Below are positions 7,551-17,275 of a stretch of DNA of 64,000 bases, piece by piece. The translations under genes were made by a program, and so were the position numbers. The notes beneath the pieces are model-generated. The model searched no databases. It was not told the DNA's origin and was given only the letters and a program-made list of their open reading frames with translations. The stretch is from Pseudohongiella spirulinae (GTDB lineage: Bacteria; Pseudomonadota; Gammaproteobacteria; Pseudomonadales; Pseudohongiellaceae), in assembly GCF_001444425.1 (NCBI RefSeq), contig NZ_CP013189.1:2232001-2296000 (forward strand), written 5' to 3'. Numbering within the stretch: the stretch's first letter is position 1; each line of letters starts with the position of its first letter.

Positions 7551-9023
7551 TTACTCGTCATAGCGCGGGCGCTGTTGATCACTGCCAGGAAACGCCCAGC
7601 CGGTCTTGACGATGGGTTTTGTGCCGATATCCAGATACTGATCAATCCAGTCCAGTTTCGGCCAGCGCCAGGATTCGCCTAAGCGTGCAAAATCTTCATC
7701 ACTCAGATTGGGATCGCCTGTGCTGGCGAACTGCACAATCATGGACATCATGGCGTCGCTGACCCACTCATCGCGCGCGTCAATACCGGGATCAGCGGGT
7801 ATATCCTGGCGGGGCCGGGGCCGAAACAGGTTGCCATAGTGACCGGCTATATTGTCCAGGGTTCCAAACAGGTAACTGACATCCCCGCCGTGGTAGGCAA
7901 GTCCGCCACGACTGCCCCAACCGTAAGGCAGATGTGTAAAAACATAGGCGTAGACATCACTCAAGTCCTGGACAGCGGGTGTAATCGCACGTGCGATATA
8001 AGGCGGTGAGGTATCCGGTTCTTTTTCACCCCCCATCATGCCCAGAATAATCGGCACATCGTGTTGCGCAGCGAGCCCCTGCAATGACCAGTTATCCAGC
8101 GTAAATACCGAGCGATAACGGCCCTCGCGCCGCGAGGCCGTGGTTACCAGATCCTGCCACGGCACGGCACGCATTCGCTCCAGTGTCTGCTCAGTGCTTT
8201 GCATACCAATGCGGTTAAGCAGATCGACGCCGGCCTGTTCGGTTCTCTGCAGAGGCACATTGGCAATGCCGCCACTCATGACAAGTGCACGATGAAACAG
8301 ACCTTCGGCCAGGGGGGAGGCCATCAGAAACAGGACTTTTTCTCCACCGCCTGATACGCCTGCTATTGTGACCCGCTCAGGATCGCCCCCGAAGGCAGCG
8401 ATATTCTTCTGCACCCATTGCAGCGCTGCAATGGTATCCAGACTGCCATAATTTCCGGACACGCCTTGCGGCGACTCGGCTGATAGCGCCGGATGCGAAA
8501 AGTAACCCAGAGGCCCCAGTCGATGATTGACTGACACAACTACCAGCCCCCGGCGCGGCAATGGTGCACTGTTGGGTCCATGCGAGTTGCCCCACCCTGA
8601 TGTCAGGCTGCCGCCGTGGAACCACACCAGCACCGGCTGGCGGGCGTCCGGCGATTCCGCCGCCGTGGTCACGTTCAGGTACAGGCAGTCTTCACTCATG
8701 CCCGACTCCTGGACTCTGTCATTACCGCGACCGGAGGGGAAATTTTGTGCACACATCGGGCTGAACGTGGCCGCATCGCGGTCACCCGGCCAGCTCGCCG
8801 CGGGTTGCGGCGGGCGCCAGCGCAAATCACCAACCGGCGGCGCCGCATAGGGAATTCCCCGGTAACTCATGACATCTTCGTGAACTCCCGAGCCGCCAGT
8901 CAATGGCAACGCAGCACCCAGAATGGCCCCCTTGTCGGTGACGATGCGTTCGGGCAGTGCCGCCTGGGCAGCGGTACTGATCAGCAGCAGGATTGCCATA
9001 AAGGCGGACGATAATCGGTTCAT
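7551..9023 (-). CDS. Secreted type-B carboxylesterase
   Basis: A 490-residue alpha/beta hydrolase of the carboxylesterase/cholinesterase family. A signal peptide occupies about residues 1-21 (ending TAAQAALP), so it is exported. The signature EDCLYLNV is at 112-119, the oxyanion segment is WFHGGSL, and the nucleophile elbow is GVSGG with S224, where most relatives have GESAG. Candidate acid and histidine lie in GGEKE and LAYHGGDVSYLFG. It hydrolyses carboxylic esters; the natural substrate is unknown. It is divergent from the uvrA-like gene, 108 bases away, and convergent with the HD-domain gene. Confidence 0.9.
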   Translation of the reverse strand: MNRLSSAFMAILLLISTAAQAALPERIVTDKGAILGAALPLTGGSGVHEDVMSYRGIPYAAPPVGDLRWRPPQPAASWPGDRDAATFSPMCAQNFPSGRGNDRVQESGMSEDCLYLNVTTAAESPDARQPVLVWFHGGSLTSGWGNSHGPNSAPLPRRGLVVVSVNHRLGPLGYFSHPALSAESPQGVSGNYGSLDTIAALQWVQKNIAAFGGDPERVTIAGVSGGGEKVLFLMASPLAEGLFHRALVMSGGIANVPLQRTEQAGVDLLNRIGMQSTEQTLERMRAVPWQDLVTTASRREGRYRSVFTLDNWSLQGLAAQHDVPIILGMMGGEKEPDTSPPYIARAITPAVQDLSDVYAYVFTHLPYGWGSRGGLAYHGGDVSYLFGTLDNIAGHYGNLFRPRPRQDIPADPGIDARDEWVSDAMMSMIVQFASTGDPNLSDEDFARLGESWRWPKLDWIDQYLDIGTKPIVKTGWAFPGSDQQRPRYDE

Positions 9024-9131
9024 TTTGTGCTTAGTGGAGTCATGGCCGAGCTGTTAAAGTAGCATGGACAAGGTATCAGCAATACTGTATAAATAAACAG
9101 CTACCTTCGCTATCCCCAAAACCAGAGTCCC

Positions 9132-12100
9132 ATGCCTAAAACTGCCTCCAACACCAAACGCACCGCGCCCGTCATCGACTCCATCATTCTGCGCGGTGCC
9201 CGTCAGAACAACCTGAAAAACCTCAGCCTGGAGCTGCCAGTCAACAAATTGATAGTCATTACCGGCGTCAGTGGCTCGGGCAAGTCCACACTGGCCTTTG
9301 ACACCATCTATGCTGAGGGCCAGCGCCGCTACGTAGAAACATTTTCCGCCTATGCTCGGCAATTCCTGGACCGCATGGACAAGCCGGCAGTGGACAGCAT
9401 TGAAGGCATCCCGCCGGCCATCGCCATCGATCAGACCAACCCGGTGCGCACCTCGCGCTCCACAGTCGGCACCATGACCGAGCTCAATGATTATCTGAAA
9501 CTGGTGTTTGCACGGCTGTCCAATCTGCATTGTCCCGGCTGCGGCCGTGAGGTCAAACGCGACACTACACAGAGCGTTGTTGCCGACCTGCAGGCAAGCC
9601 TGCCCAACGAGACGCGCTTGCATGTCTGTTTCCCGGCTAAAGTGCCGCACAATTTCAGTGAAGATGAAGTACGTCAGTGGCTGAACCAGCAAGGGTATAC
9701 CCGCATTCAGGCCAGTCATGAGGGCCAGGTGCATGTGGTACAGGACCGCCTGCGATTGCGCGCCGACAATCAGGGGCGACTAGCCGAGGCCGTGGAAACC
9801 GCGCTGCACCATGGCAGTGGCCATGTGCTGATATACGCCGAACCCGATCAGCCGGAACAGCAGATCAAGGCCTACTCCAGCCATCTGCACTGCCCGGATT
9901 GCGAACGTGAATTCAGCGATGCAGGACCAGGTGCCTTCTCATTCAATTCACCCATTGGTGCCTGTGAAACCTGTCGCGGTTTCGGTCGCATCATCGACGT
10001 GGATTTTGACCTGGTCATCCCCGATCACAATAAAACGCTGCGCGAAGGCGCCATCAAAATCTGGCAGAGCAAGAGCTTTCTGGAGTGCCAGTTTGACCTG
10101 GAGAAACTCGCCCGCAAGCGCGGCATTCCGCTGGACACCCCCTGGCGGGAGATGTCTGATGCGGACCGGGAGTGGGTACTGGAAGGCGAAGGCGACTGGG
10201 CAAAAGATGTCTGGTATGGCGTTCGGCGTTTTTTTGCCTGGCTGGAAAGCCGTGCCTACAAAATGCACGTGCGCGTACTGCTGTCCCGCTACCGCGCCTA
10301 CACTGAGTGTCACGCCTGTCACGGCGCGCGCCTGAAACCTGAGTCATTGTGGTGGCGGCTGCATCAGCAGCCCCAGGCGGCCGGACAAACCGGCATTCCG
10401 GGCAACAGCTACACCATCAATGAGCTGATGCAGTTCCCACTGCAGGACTGTGCTGATTTTTTTGAGAAACTGCGACTGCCCGGCAAGCTGGATGCGGCCA
10501 CCGAGCTTCTGATCGGCGAGATCCGGTCCCGCCTTGGGTATCTGCTCGATGTTGGACTGGGATACCTGACGCTTGACCGCCAGTCACGCACACTCAGTGG
10601 CGGCGAGGTACAACGTATCAACCTGACAACAGCACTGGGCACATCGCTGGTCAACACGCTGTTTGTGCTGGATGAACCCAGCATCGGCCTGCACACTCGC
10701 GACATGCAGCGCATGGTCGGGATTCTGCACCGCCTGAGGGACGCCGGCAATTCACTGATTGTTGTGGAACACGACCCGCAGGTCATGTTGGCTGCCGACC
10801 TGATCATCGACATCGGACCCGGACCGGGCAAGCGTGGCGGTGAAGTACGCTTTATGGGTACACCGGCACAGTTGCTCAAACACAAGGATTCACTGACCGC
10901 AAAATACCTGCGCAGCGAGTTGCTGGTGGCCGAAGCAGCTGATGAGCGCCTCGACGCGGTTGCTGAGCCTGCAGCAGTGTACGATCTTAAAAAACGCCGC
11001 CGCACAGAGCCTGAAGGTTCAATCGTTCCTCAAATCTGTATTCGCGGCGCACGTGAGAACAATCTCAAGGGCGTTGATGTTGACATCCCCCTGCATGGCC
11101 TGGTCTGCCTGACCGGTGTCAGCGGCTCTGGCAAATCAACCCTGATGCGCGACATTCTGTATCGCGGTCTGTGTCGTGAATTGGGTATCGCCACCGAAGC
11201 TCCGGGTGCGCACGACAGTCTGAGCGGTTATGAACACATCAGTAACATAGTGTTTGTCGATCAAAGTCCACTGGGTAAGACCACGCGTTCAATCCCGGCC
11301 ACATATGTGGGTGCTTTCGACGTTATTCGCAAACGTTTTGTTGATCAGCCTCTGGCACGCGAGCGCGGATACAAACCGGGCATTTTCAGTTTTAACTCAG
11401 GCAACGGTCGCTGTCCGGTCTGCGCTGGCAATGGTTTTGAACATGTGGAGATGCAGTTCCTCAGCGATGTCTACCTGCGCTGCAGCGAATGCAACGGCAA
11501 ACGCTATCGCCGTGAAATTCTCGAAGTGACACTGCTGGACCCACATGACAGTCGCCGTGCGCTGTCCATTGCCGACGTGCTGGAATTGACAGTTGAAGAA
11601 GCCCTGGCGTTTTTTGACGGTGATGCCGAGGTGCAGAACTGCCTGCAGCCACTACTCGATGTCGGCCTGCACTACCTGCAATTGGGGCAGGCGGTACCAA
11701 CGCTCAGCGGTGGTGAATCACAGCGCCTGAAACTGGCCGGACATCTGGCCCAAGTTAGTCACAAAAAGCTTAGTAACAAAAAACCTGGCAGCAAATCGGC
11801 GGCTGGCAAGAAATCCTCTGGAAACAAGACATCAGAAACAGGCATTCTGTTCCTGTTTGACGAACCCACCACCGGGCTGCACTTCCATGATATCCATGTG
11901 TTGCTGAAAGCGTTTCGCAAACTGCTGGACGCAGGCCACTCGCTGCTGATCATTGAGCACAATCTGGATGTAATCCGTGCAGCAGACTGGCTGATCGAGA
12001 TTGGTCCGGAAGGTGGCGCTGAGGGTGGGCAACTGATTGCAGCGGACACACCGAAACAGTTCATAGCCAGCGGCAAAGGCCACACAGCTCATGCGCTGAG

Positions 12101-14840
12101 AGACTACGAGGCCGAGTTAAAACGCAATCAGGGTAGTGGCAAAAAGCGAGGCACTGTCTTACAAACACTATCAAGCTCAGCAAGCAGCAGTAAACGCGTC
12201 AAGCCAGTACAGGCGATCCAGATTCATCATGCCCGCGAACACAACCTGAAGAACATTGACGTCAGCCTGCCATGGAATGAATTCACGGTCATCACTGGCG
12301 TCAGCGGTAGCGGCAAGAGCACACTGGCGTTTGATCTTGTATTTGCCGAGGGTCAGCGCCGTTATCTGGAATCGCTGAATGCCTACGCCAGGCAGTTTGT
12401 ACAGCCAGCCAGCAAACCGGATGTGGATGCCATCCATGGCATCCCGCCTACTGTTGCCATTGAACAACGAACCAGCCGTGGCGGTCGCAAGAGTACGGTC
12501 GCCACACTGACCGAGATTTATCACTTCCTGCGTCTGGTGTTTGTCAAACTGGGCACACAATACTGCCCTGATTGTGATGTACCCATAGAACCTCAGAGTC
12601 AGGACATGATTCTGTCGCGGCTGCAATCCGAATGGCAGGGGCGTCAGGTCACCCTGCTGGCCCCGGTTGTGGTCGGCCGCAAGGGTTTATACAAGGAACT
12701 GGCGGCCTGGGCAGCCAACAAGGGTTACAGCCATCTGCGTGCCGACGGCAAGATACTGCCCAGTGACGACTGGCCCGTGCTGGACCGCTATAAGGAACAC
12801 GACATCGAAGTCGTCATAGGCGAATGCGCTATCGACAAGAAAAACGAAGCCGAACTGAACCGGCTGATCGGTGAAGCGCTGGCGGTTGGTAATGGCCTGC
12901 TGAGCATCAGCGAAGTGACCACCGGCAAGCGTCGCAAGAAGACCAAAGCCGATGCCCTGTTCTCGACGCGACGTGCCTGCCCTGGCTGTGGCAGCAGCTT
13001 TGATGACCTGGACCCCCGACTGTTCTCGTTTAATTCCCGGCATGGCTGGTGCACATCCTGCTTTGGCACCGGCGAACAACTGGCCGACTTTAATGAAGAG
13101 CTGACTGGTGAAGAAGAAAACTTCCTGGACAAAGACGAGAATGCGCAACCCGCCAAAGTCTGCCGTAGCTGTAACGGCAGCCGACTCAACCCGACTGCGT
13201 TGGCGGTAAGTTTCCAGAACCAGAATATTGCTGAATTGACACGGCTGTCCGTCGATGCGGCTGCCACCCACATTGGCAAAATCAAACTGGATACCAAACA
13301 GCTGGCTATCGCCCGAGACATCCTGCCAGAGCTCAATGGCCGGCTGCACTTTCTGCAGAAAGTCGGACTGGGGTATTTAAGCCTGGACCGCGCAGCACCC
13401 ACACTCAGCGGCGGCGAGGCACAGCGAATCCGGCTGGCCTCACAGCTGGGCTCCAACCTGCAGGGCGTCTGTTACATTCTGGATGAGCCCACCATCGGTC
13501 TGCATGCCCGCGACAACGCCCTGCTGATCGCGACGCTGCGCGAACTGCAGCAGCACGGCAATACCGTCATTGTTGTTGAGCACGATGACGCCACCATGGC
13601 CGAAGCGGACCATCTGATTGACGTCGGCCCAGGCGCTGGTGTCAATGGTGGTGAAATTGTGGCAACCGGCACGCTTGAGCAGCTTAAGAAGAACAAAACG
13701 TCGCTGACCGGACAGTTCCTGGCCAATCCCATGCGTCACCCACTGCCTGATCTGCGCGATGACACGCTGCGCCAACAACAGGAAAAAGAAACACTGCGGA
13801 TACGCGGCGCAAGCCAGAACAACCTGCGTAATGTCGACATCGATATCCCACTGCGACAACTGGTGGTGGTCAGTGGCGTCAGTGGTGGCGGCAAGAGCAC
13901 ACTGATTCGTGGTGTTCTGTATGACAATCTGCGTGATCTGGTAATCGCCAACAATAAACGCGGCAAGACCAAAGGCAGTAAACGCAAGAGCAACTGGCAG
14001 GGCTGCGAATCCATTGACGGCTGGCAGGGTATCAACAGCGTGCTGCAGGTGGATCAGACACCGATTGGCAAGACACCTCGCTCCTGCCCTGCAAGTTATA
14101 TCGGCATCTGGGACACCATCCGCAAACTATTCGCCGATACCGTCGATGCCAGACTACGCGGCTACCTGCCCGGCCGTTTCTCCTTTAACGTTTCCGGCGG
14201 GCGCTGCGAAACCTGCAGCGGCAATGGCATGCAGAAGATCGAAATGAATTTCCTGCCCGATGTACGCGTGGACTGCGAAGCCTGCGGAGGCTGGCGATTC
14301 AATGATGAAACCCTGGCGGTGCAATACAAGGGCAAACATATTGGCGAAGTGCTGGCCATGAATGTCGACGAGGCCGTCAATTTTTTTGAATCAGTACCAT
14401 CCGTACATCACCCTTTGAAGCTGTTGCAGGATGTTGGCGTGGGTTATCTGACCCTGGGCCAACAGAGTCCGACACTCAGCGGCGGAGAGGCCCAGCGTAT
14501 CAAACTGGTCGCCGAGCTGGCCAAGGCCAAACCACACCTGAGCCTGCGCGGCAGCAAGCCGCCGCACAAGCTCTATGTGCTGGACGAACCCACTGTCGGG
14601 CTGCACATGGCCGATGTCGAAAAACTGCTGCGCGTGCTGCACCGACTGGTCGATGCCGGCAATTCAGTCATCGTCATTGAACACAATCTGGACGTCATCG
14701 CCGAGGCCGACTGGGTCATCGACATGGGACCCGAAGGCGGCGATAAAGGCGGCAAGGTGTTGGTGCAGGGAGCGCCAGCAAAAGTGGCGCGCAGCAAGCG
14801 ATCGCATACCGGGCGCTACTTGATGGACATGCTTAAATAA
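9132..14840 (+). CDS. uvrA: Double-length UvrA-like excinuclease ATPase
   Basis: A 1902-residue protein made of two UvrA-like halves in one frame (UvrA is usually about 940 residues). Four Walker A motifs are visible: GVSGSGKST near residues 45, 662 and 1056, and GVSGGGKST near 1582. Four ABC signatures follow: LSGGEVQR near 487, LSGGESQR near 858, LSGGEAQR near 1425 and 1782. Paired CxxC zinc-finger motifs occur in each half. Half one ends near residue 990, followed by a Lys/Ser-rich linker (about 990-1030); another Lys-rich insert (about 875-895) sits between the second signature and its Walker B. UvrA recognises bulky DNA lesions as a dimer; here a dimer may be built in one chain, as in the double-length UvrA of Chlamydia. 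It could coexist with a normal UvrA elsewhere. No frameshift seen. Confidence 0.92.
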   Translation: MPKTASNTKRTAPVIDSIILRGARQNNLKNLSLELPVNKLIVITGVSGSGKSTLAFDTIYAEGQRRYVETFSAYARQFLDRMDKPAVDSIEGIPPAIAIDQTNPVRTSRSTVGTMTELNDYLKLVFARLSNLHCPGCGREVKRDTTQSVVADLQASLPNETRLHVCFPAKVPHNFSEDEVRQWLNQQGYTRIQASHEGQVHVVQDRLRLRADNQGRLAEAVETALHHGSGHVLIYAEPDQPEQQIKAYSSHLHCPDCEREFSDAGPGAFSFNSPIGACETCRGFGRIIDVDFDLVIPDHNKTLREGAIKIWQSKSFLECQFDLEKLARKRGIPLDTPWREMSDADREWVLEGEGDWAKDVWYGVRRFFAWLESRAYKMHVRVLLSRYRAYTECHACHGARLKPESLWWRLHQQPQAAGQTGIPGNSYTINELMQFPLQDCADFFEKLRLPGKLDAATELLIGEIRSRLGYLLDVGLGYLTLDRQSRTLSGGEVQRINLTTALGTSLVNTLFVLDEPSIGLHTRDMQRMVGILHRLRDAGNSLIVVEHDPQVMLAADLIIDIGPGPGKRGGEVRFMGTPAQLLKHKDSLTAKYLRSELLVAEAADERLDAVAEPAAVYDLKKRRRTEPEGSIVPQICIRGARENNLKGVDVDIPLHGLVCLTGVSGSGKSTLMRDILYRGLCRELGIATEAPGAHDSLSGYEHISNIVFVDQSPLGKTTRSIPATYVGAFDVIRKRFVDQPLARERGYKPGIFSFNSGNGRCPVCAGNGFEHVEMQFLSDVYLRCSECNGKRYRREILEVTLLDPHDSRRALSIADVLELTVEEALAFFDGDAEVQNCLQPLLDVGLHYLQLGQAVPTLSGGESQRLKLAGHLAQVSHKKLSNKKPGSKSAAGKKSSGNKTSETGILFLFDEPTTGLHFHDIHVLLKAFRKLLDAGHSLLIIEHNLDVIRAADWLIEIGPEGGAEGGQLIAADTPKQFIASGKGHTAHALRDYEAELKRNQGSGKKRGTVLQTLSSSASSSKRVKPVQAIQIHHAREHNLKNIDVSLPWNEFTVITGVSGSGKSTLAFDLVFAEGQRRYLESLNAYARQFVQPASKPDVDAIHGIPPTVAIEQRTSRGGRKSTVATLTEIYHFLRLVFVKLGTQYCPDCDVPIEPQSQDMILSRLQSEWQGRQVTLLAPVVVGRKGLYKELAAWAANKGYSHLRADGKILPSDDWPVLDRYKEHDIEVVIGECAIDKKNEAELNRLIGEALAVGNGLLSISEVTTGKRRKKTKADALFSTRRACPGCGSSFDDLDPRLFSFNSRHGWCTSCFGTGEQLADFNEELTGEEENFLDKDENAQPAKVCRSCNGSRLNPTALAVSFQNQNIAELTRLSVDAAATHIGKIKLDTKQLAIARDILPELNGRLHFLQKVGLGYLSLDRAAPTLSGGEAQRIRLASQLGSNLQGVCYILDEPTIGLHARDNALLIATLRELQQHGNTVIVVEHDDATMAEADHLIDVGPGAGVNGGEIVATGTLEQLKKNKTSLTGQFLANPMRHPLPDLRDDTLRQQQEKETLRIRGASQNNLRNVDIDIPLRQLVVVSGVSGGGKSTLIRGVLYDNLRDLVIANNKRGKTKGSKRKSNWQGCESIDGWQGINSVLQVDQTPIGKTPRSCPASYIGIWDTIRKLFADTVDARLRGYLPGRFSFNVSGGRCETCSGNGMQKIEMNFLPDVRVDCEACGGWRFNDETLAVQYKGKHIGEVLAMNVDEAVNFFESVPSVHHPLKLLQDVGVGYLTLGQQSPTLSGGEAQRIKLVAELAKAKPHLSLRGSKPPHKLYVLDEPTVGLHMADVEKLLRVLHRLVDAGNSVIVIEHNLDVIAEADWVIDMGPEGGDKGGKVLVQGAPAKVARSKRSHTGRYLMDMLK

Positions 14841-14916
14841 GTTGACGAGCATAGTCGTCGGCATTGCCCGGTATCCTGACCGATCATCGGACTGTCGATC
14901 TGACCATTGATCGCAG

Positions 14917-15216
14917 TTACGCTTCCGTTTGATCTTTTATCTCACGAGATTTGTCGATCAAATTACCGTATACATACTTATGGAGAATACTCGACATCAG
15001 CGTCTGATACGGGATACCCTCGATCAAGGCGCGCTCCTGAAGTAGCTCCAGGTCCTTCCCGGATATTCTGATATTCACACGCTTGTCTTTCTTGAACGTT
15101 GCCCGAGCCGCTGCCCGATACGCTTCCATTGACTTATTGGTCTTGACTGAATGCCACTCCTCGTTCTCGTACGACTCAAGGATATCTTGCTCATCACGCG
15201 TCAGCTTTGTGTTCAT
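14917..15216 (-). CDS. CopG-type ribbon-helix-helix antitoxin
   Basis: A 99-residue protein, charged, with a ribbon-helix-helix DNA-binding domain near residues 43-85: the strand KRVNIRIS, helix DLELLQERALIEGI, then PYQTLMSSILHKYV. The N-terminal half (LTRDEQDILESYENEEWHSV) is the toxin-binding arm typical of the CopG antitoxin family. It has an excellent ribosome site (GGAGGTGAT, 5 bases upstream) and its ATG overlaps the toxin stop codon in ATGA, so translation is coupled. As in BrnTA systems the toxin gene comes first. The antitoxin would neutralise the toxin and repress the operon. It ends convergently with the UvrA gene. Confidence 0.82.
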   Translation of the reverse strand: MNTKLTRDEQDILESYENEEWHSVKTNKSMEAYRAAARATFKKDKRVNIRISGKDLELLQERALIEGIPYQTLMSSILHKYVYGNLIDKSREIKDQTEA

Positions 15217-15491
15217 ACATCACCTCCAAGATACTTCTTTGTCGCTTTACGACTTGGGATAGCGGTTTTCAGGAAAATCTCGTGATCGGACTCCACAAAG
15301 GGCACCAACCAGGCATAATTATCGATCTCAACAATAAACATCCTCTGAGATGGATATTTATCGGAGTTGGGATGCCTAACCAGGTCAATCAGAGCATTGT
15401 TTTCTATAAGAAAAACAATCCTCTCAAACGACACGCCTCTTTCAGCGATCAACCATTTGTTTTTCTCGTTATCCCACGAAAAGATTTTCAT
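15213..15491 (-). CDS. BrnT-like type II toxin
   Basis: A 92-residue small basic protein. The N-terminal FSWDNEKNKWLIAERGVSFE resembles the FxWDxxKxxxNxxKHGVSFE opening of BrnT RNase toxins, and IPSRKATKKYLGG matches their C-terminal SARKATrrE region. BrnT toxins adopt a RelE/barnase-like fold and cleave RNA. The pairing with a downstream CopG-type antitoxin in a 4-base overlap supports a toxin-antitoxin locus. I start at the ATG at 15491; an in-frame upstream ATG at 15527 would lie inside the promoter. There is no ribosome site before this ATG, and a -10 box sits only 10 bases upstream, suggesting a leaderless or very short-leadered mRNA. Confidence 0.75.
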   Translation of the reverse strand: MKIFSWDNEKNKWLIAERGVSFERIVFLIENNALIDLVRHPNSDKYPSQRMFIVEIDNYAWLVPFVESDHEIFLKTAIPSRKATKKYLGGDV

Positions 15492-15501
15492 GGAGGGAAA
15501 T

Positions 15502-15531
15502 ATTATCACAATGTGTGCCTTATGCAATCAA
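15502..15531 (-). promoter_or_regulatory. Candidate promoter of the toxin-antitoxin operon
   Basis: On the minus strand, TTGATT (15531-15526) and GATAAT (15507-15502) are separated by 18 bases. The -10 box ends 10 bases before the toxin ATG, so the transcript would have only a few leader bases. The toxin would then be translated poorly while the antitoxin, with its strong ribosome site, would be translated well. Confidence 0.45.
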
Positions 15532-15707
15532 ACTACAGTATATGTACACTTACCGAAAAACTCAGTAATTAATAGACTAATTGACGAGCGATTGCACATT
15601 CGAGTCAGACACCGGCAGATGCTTTGTCGCTACCACCGCGACTTGGTAGCCGGATGCAAATCAGCTTAAACTGGTCAAACCAGTCTTCTGCCTGAAAGTA
15701 ATCACCC

Positions 15708-17180
15708 ATGACGTGTTTGTTTGTAATCCGAAAATTCTTGAAGTTATCCACCGCGACATACGTCCTGCTGGCGAGCCTGACATGGCTACCGATGGCAGTC
15801 AGCGCCCAAAGCAATCAGGCGCCACCCGGCGTTCAGGTGGTTATCAACGGCCATCAGTTCCCGGAAGACTCCTTCGCTCTGCTGGTGCAGGAGATCGGCA
15901 GCTACACCCCGGTGCTTGCCATCAATACCGACCTGCCGCTGAACCCGGCTTCCACCATGAAAACCCTCACCACGCTGGCGGCGCTTGATATGCTGGGACC
16001 GGCCTACACCTGGCGTACTGAGTTGTATGCATTGGGATCCATCAATGACGGCGTATTAAATGGCGACCTGCTGCTGCGCGGCGGTGGCGATCCGTTTCTG
16101 GTGGAAGAGCATATGCGAAGCATGCTGAAAACCCTGCAACGACGCGGCGTACAGCACATCAGCGGCAATCTGCTCATCAATGACACCCTGTTTGACCCGG
16201 CGGTGTCAGTAGAAGACAGTCTTGATGCGCAGTCCAACCGCGCCTATAACGTGCTGCCACATGCAGCAATCACCAACTTTCAGGTAGTCACTTTCTATTT
16301 TTATCCCGCCGAAGACGGGCGCAATGTACGCATCGTTGCTGACCCGCCCCTGCCCGGGCTGCGTATCGACAACCGCCTGCGTGTGCAACAGGGTGCCTGC
16401 ACAGGCTTTCAGCGTGGTGTCAGTTTCAGCGAAGACAAGAGCACTCAAACCGTCATTTTCAGCGGCAGCTTTCCGTCACAGTGCCAGGAATACACCATGA
16501 CGCGCGCGGTGCTGGATGCGCCAACCTACACCTACGAGCTGTTTCGCTACCTGTGGCAGGAGTTGGGTGGCCGCTTTGACGGGAGTTTGCAGACAAACAC
16601 ACTGCCGTCCATTGAAGGTCGCCCCGCGGCTGAACCGATTGTGAGCTGGCAGTCGCCGCCGCTGGGCGACATCGTCAAATCCATCAACAAATACAGCAAC
16701 AATATGATGACCCGTCAGTTACTGCTGACATTGGGACTGGAACACAGTGGCGCACCGGCCAGCATCAACACGGGCATAGCTGCGATTCATGAGTATCTGG
16801 ATGGTATCGCCGTGCAGCGCACCGGCTTGTTGATCGCCAATGGCTCCGGCCTGTCCCGCGACACACGCCTGACGGCACGCATGCTGGCAGACAGTCTGCA
16901 GCATGCCTGGCAGCAGCCAATCATGCCGGAGTTTCTTTCCTCCCTGCCATTGGCGGGACTGGATGGCACCATGGACGACCGGCTGGCCGATGAGCCGGCG
17001 CAAGGGCGTATCCATGTCAAAACCGGCTCCCTGAGCGGCGTGGCGGGCATCGCCGGCTATGTGCATGCACATTCCGGCAAGCGCTATGTTGTGGTTGCAC
17101 TGGTCAACCATCCCGGCGCTGACCGGGGTACAGGCCAGGAGCTGGCTGACGCTCTGCTGCGCTGGGCAAGCGAGCAGTAA
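15708..17180 (+). CDS. dacB: D-alanyl-D-alanine carboxypeptidase/endopeptidase, PBP4 type
   Basis: A 490-residue class C low-molecular-weight penicillin-binding protein. The signal peptide covers about residues 1-33 (SAQS), placing it in the periplasm. The catalytic motifs are S82-T-M-K85 in PASTMK, SNN near residue 330 in YSNNMMTRQLL, and KTG near residue 438 in HVKTGSLSGVAG. A large insertion domain between the first two motifs, as in E. coli PBP4, includes a pair of cysteines. The enzyme trims peptidoglycan stem peptides and cleaves D-Ala-mDAP cross-links. Downstream, 95 bases on, lies a TonB-like gene in the same direction. The upstream 200 bases back onto the toxin promoter region. Confidence 0.93.
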   Translation: MTCLFVIRKFLKLSTATYVLLASLTWLPMAVSAQSNQAPPGVQVVINGHQFPEDSFALLVQEIGSYTPVLAINTDLPLNPASTMKTLTTLAALDMLGPAYTWRTELYALGSINDGVLNGDLLLRGGGDPFLVEEHMRSMLKTLQRRGVQHISGNLLINDTLFDPAVSVEDSLDAQSNRAYNVLPHAAITNFQVVTFYFYPAEDGRNVRIVADPPLPGLRIDNRLRVQQGACTGFQRGVSFSEDKSTQTVIFSGSFPSQCQEYTMTRAVLDAPTYTYELFRYLWQELGGRFDGSLQTNTLPSIEGRPAAEPIVSWQSPPLGDIVKSINKYSNNMMTRQLLLTLGLEHSGAPASINTGIAAIHEYLDGIAVQRTGLLIANGSGLSRDTRLTARMLADSLQHAWQQPIMPEFLSSLPLAGLDGTMDDRLADEPAQGRIHVKTGSLSGVAGIAGYVHAHSGKRYVVVALVNHPGADRGTGQELADALLRWASEQ

Positions 17181-17275
17181 CATCAATAGTCCCCGTGCCG
17201 ATCAGAGAGTTCGGCGGGAACCGTTCAAACAAAGACGGGTCAAAGACTGCTGACACCCTGCCGATAGCCGCCGAA

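Noticed and set aside
15530-15560. Possible LexA or other operator around the TACAGTATATGTACA sequence
   Set aside because: It is only a poor palindrome and lacks the CTGT-N8-ACAG arrangement of a LexA box.
15511-15669. A 52-codon plus-strand ORF beginning MCALCNQTTVYV upstream of dacB
   Set aside because: It overlaps the toxin-antitoxin promoter region, its possible ribosome site is too far away, and nothing supports it beyond being open.
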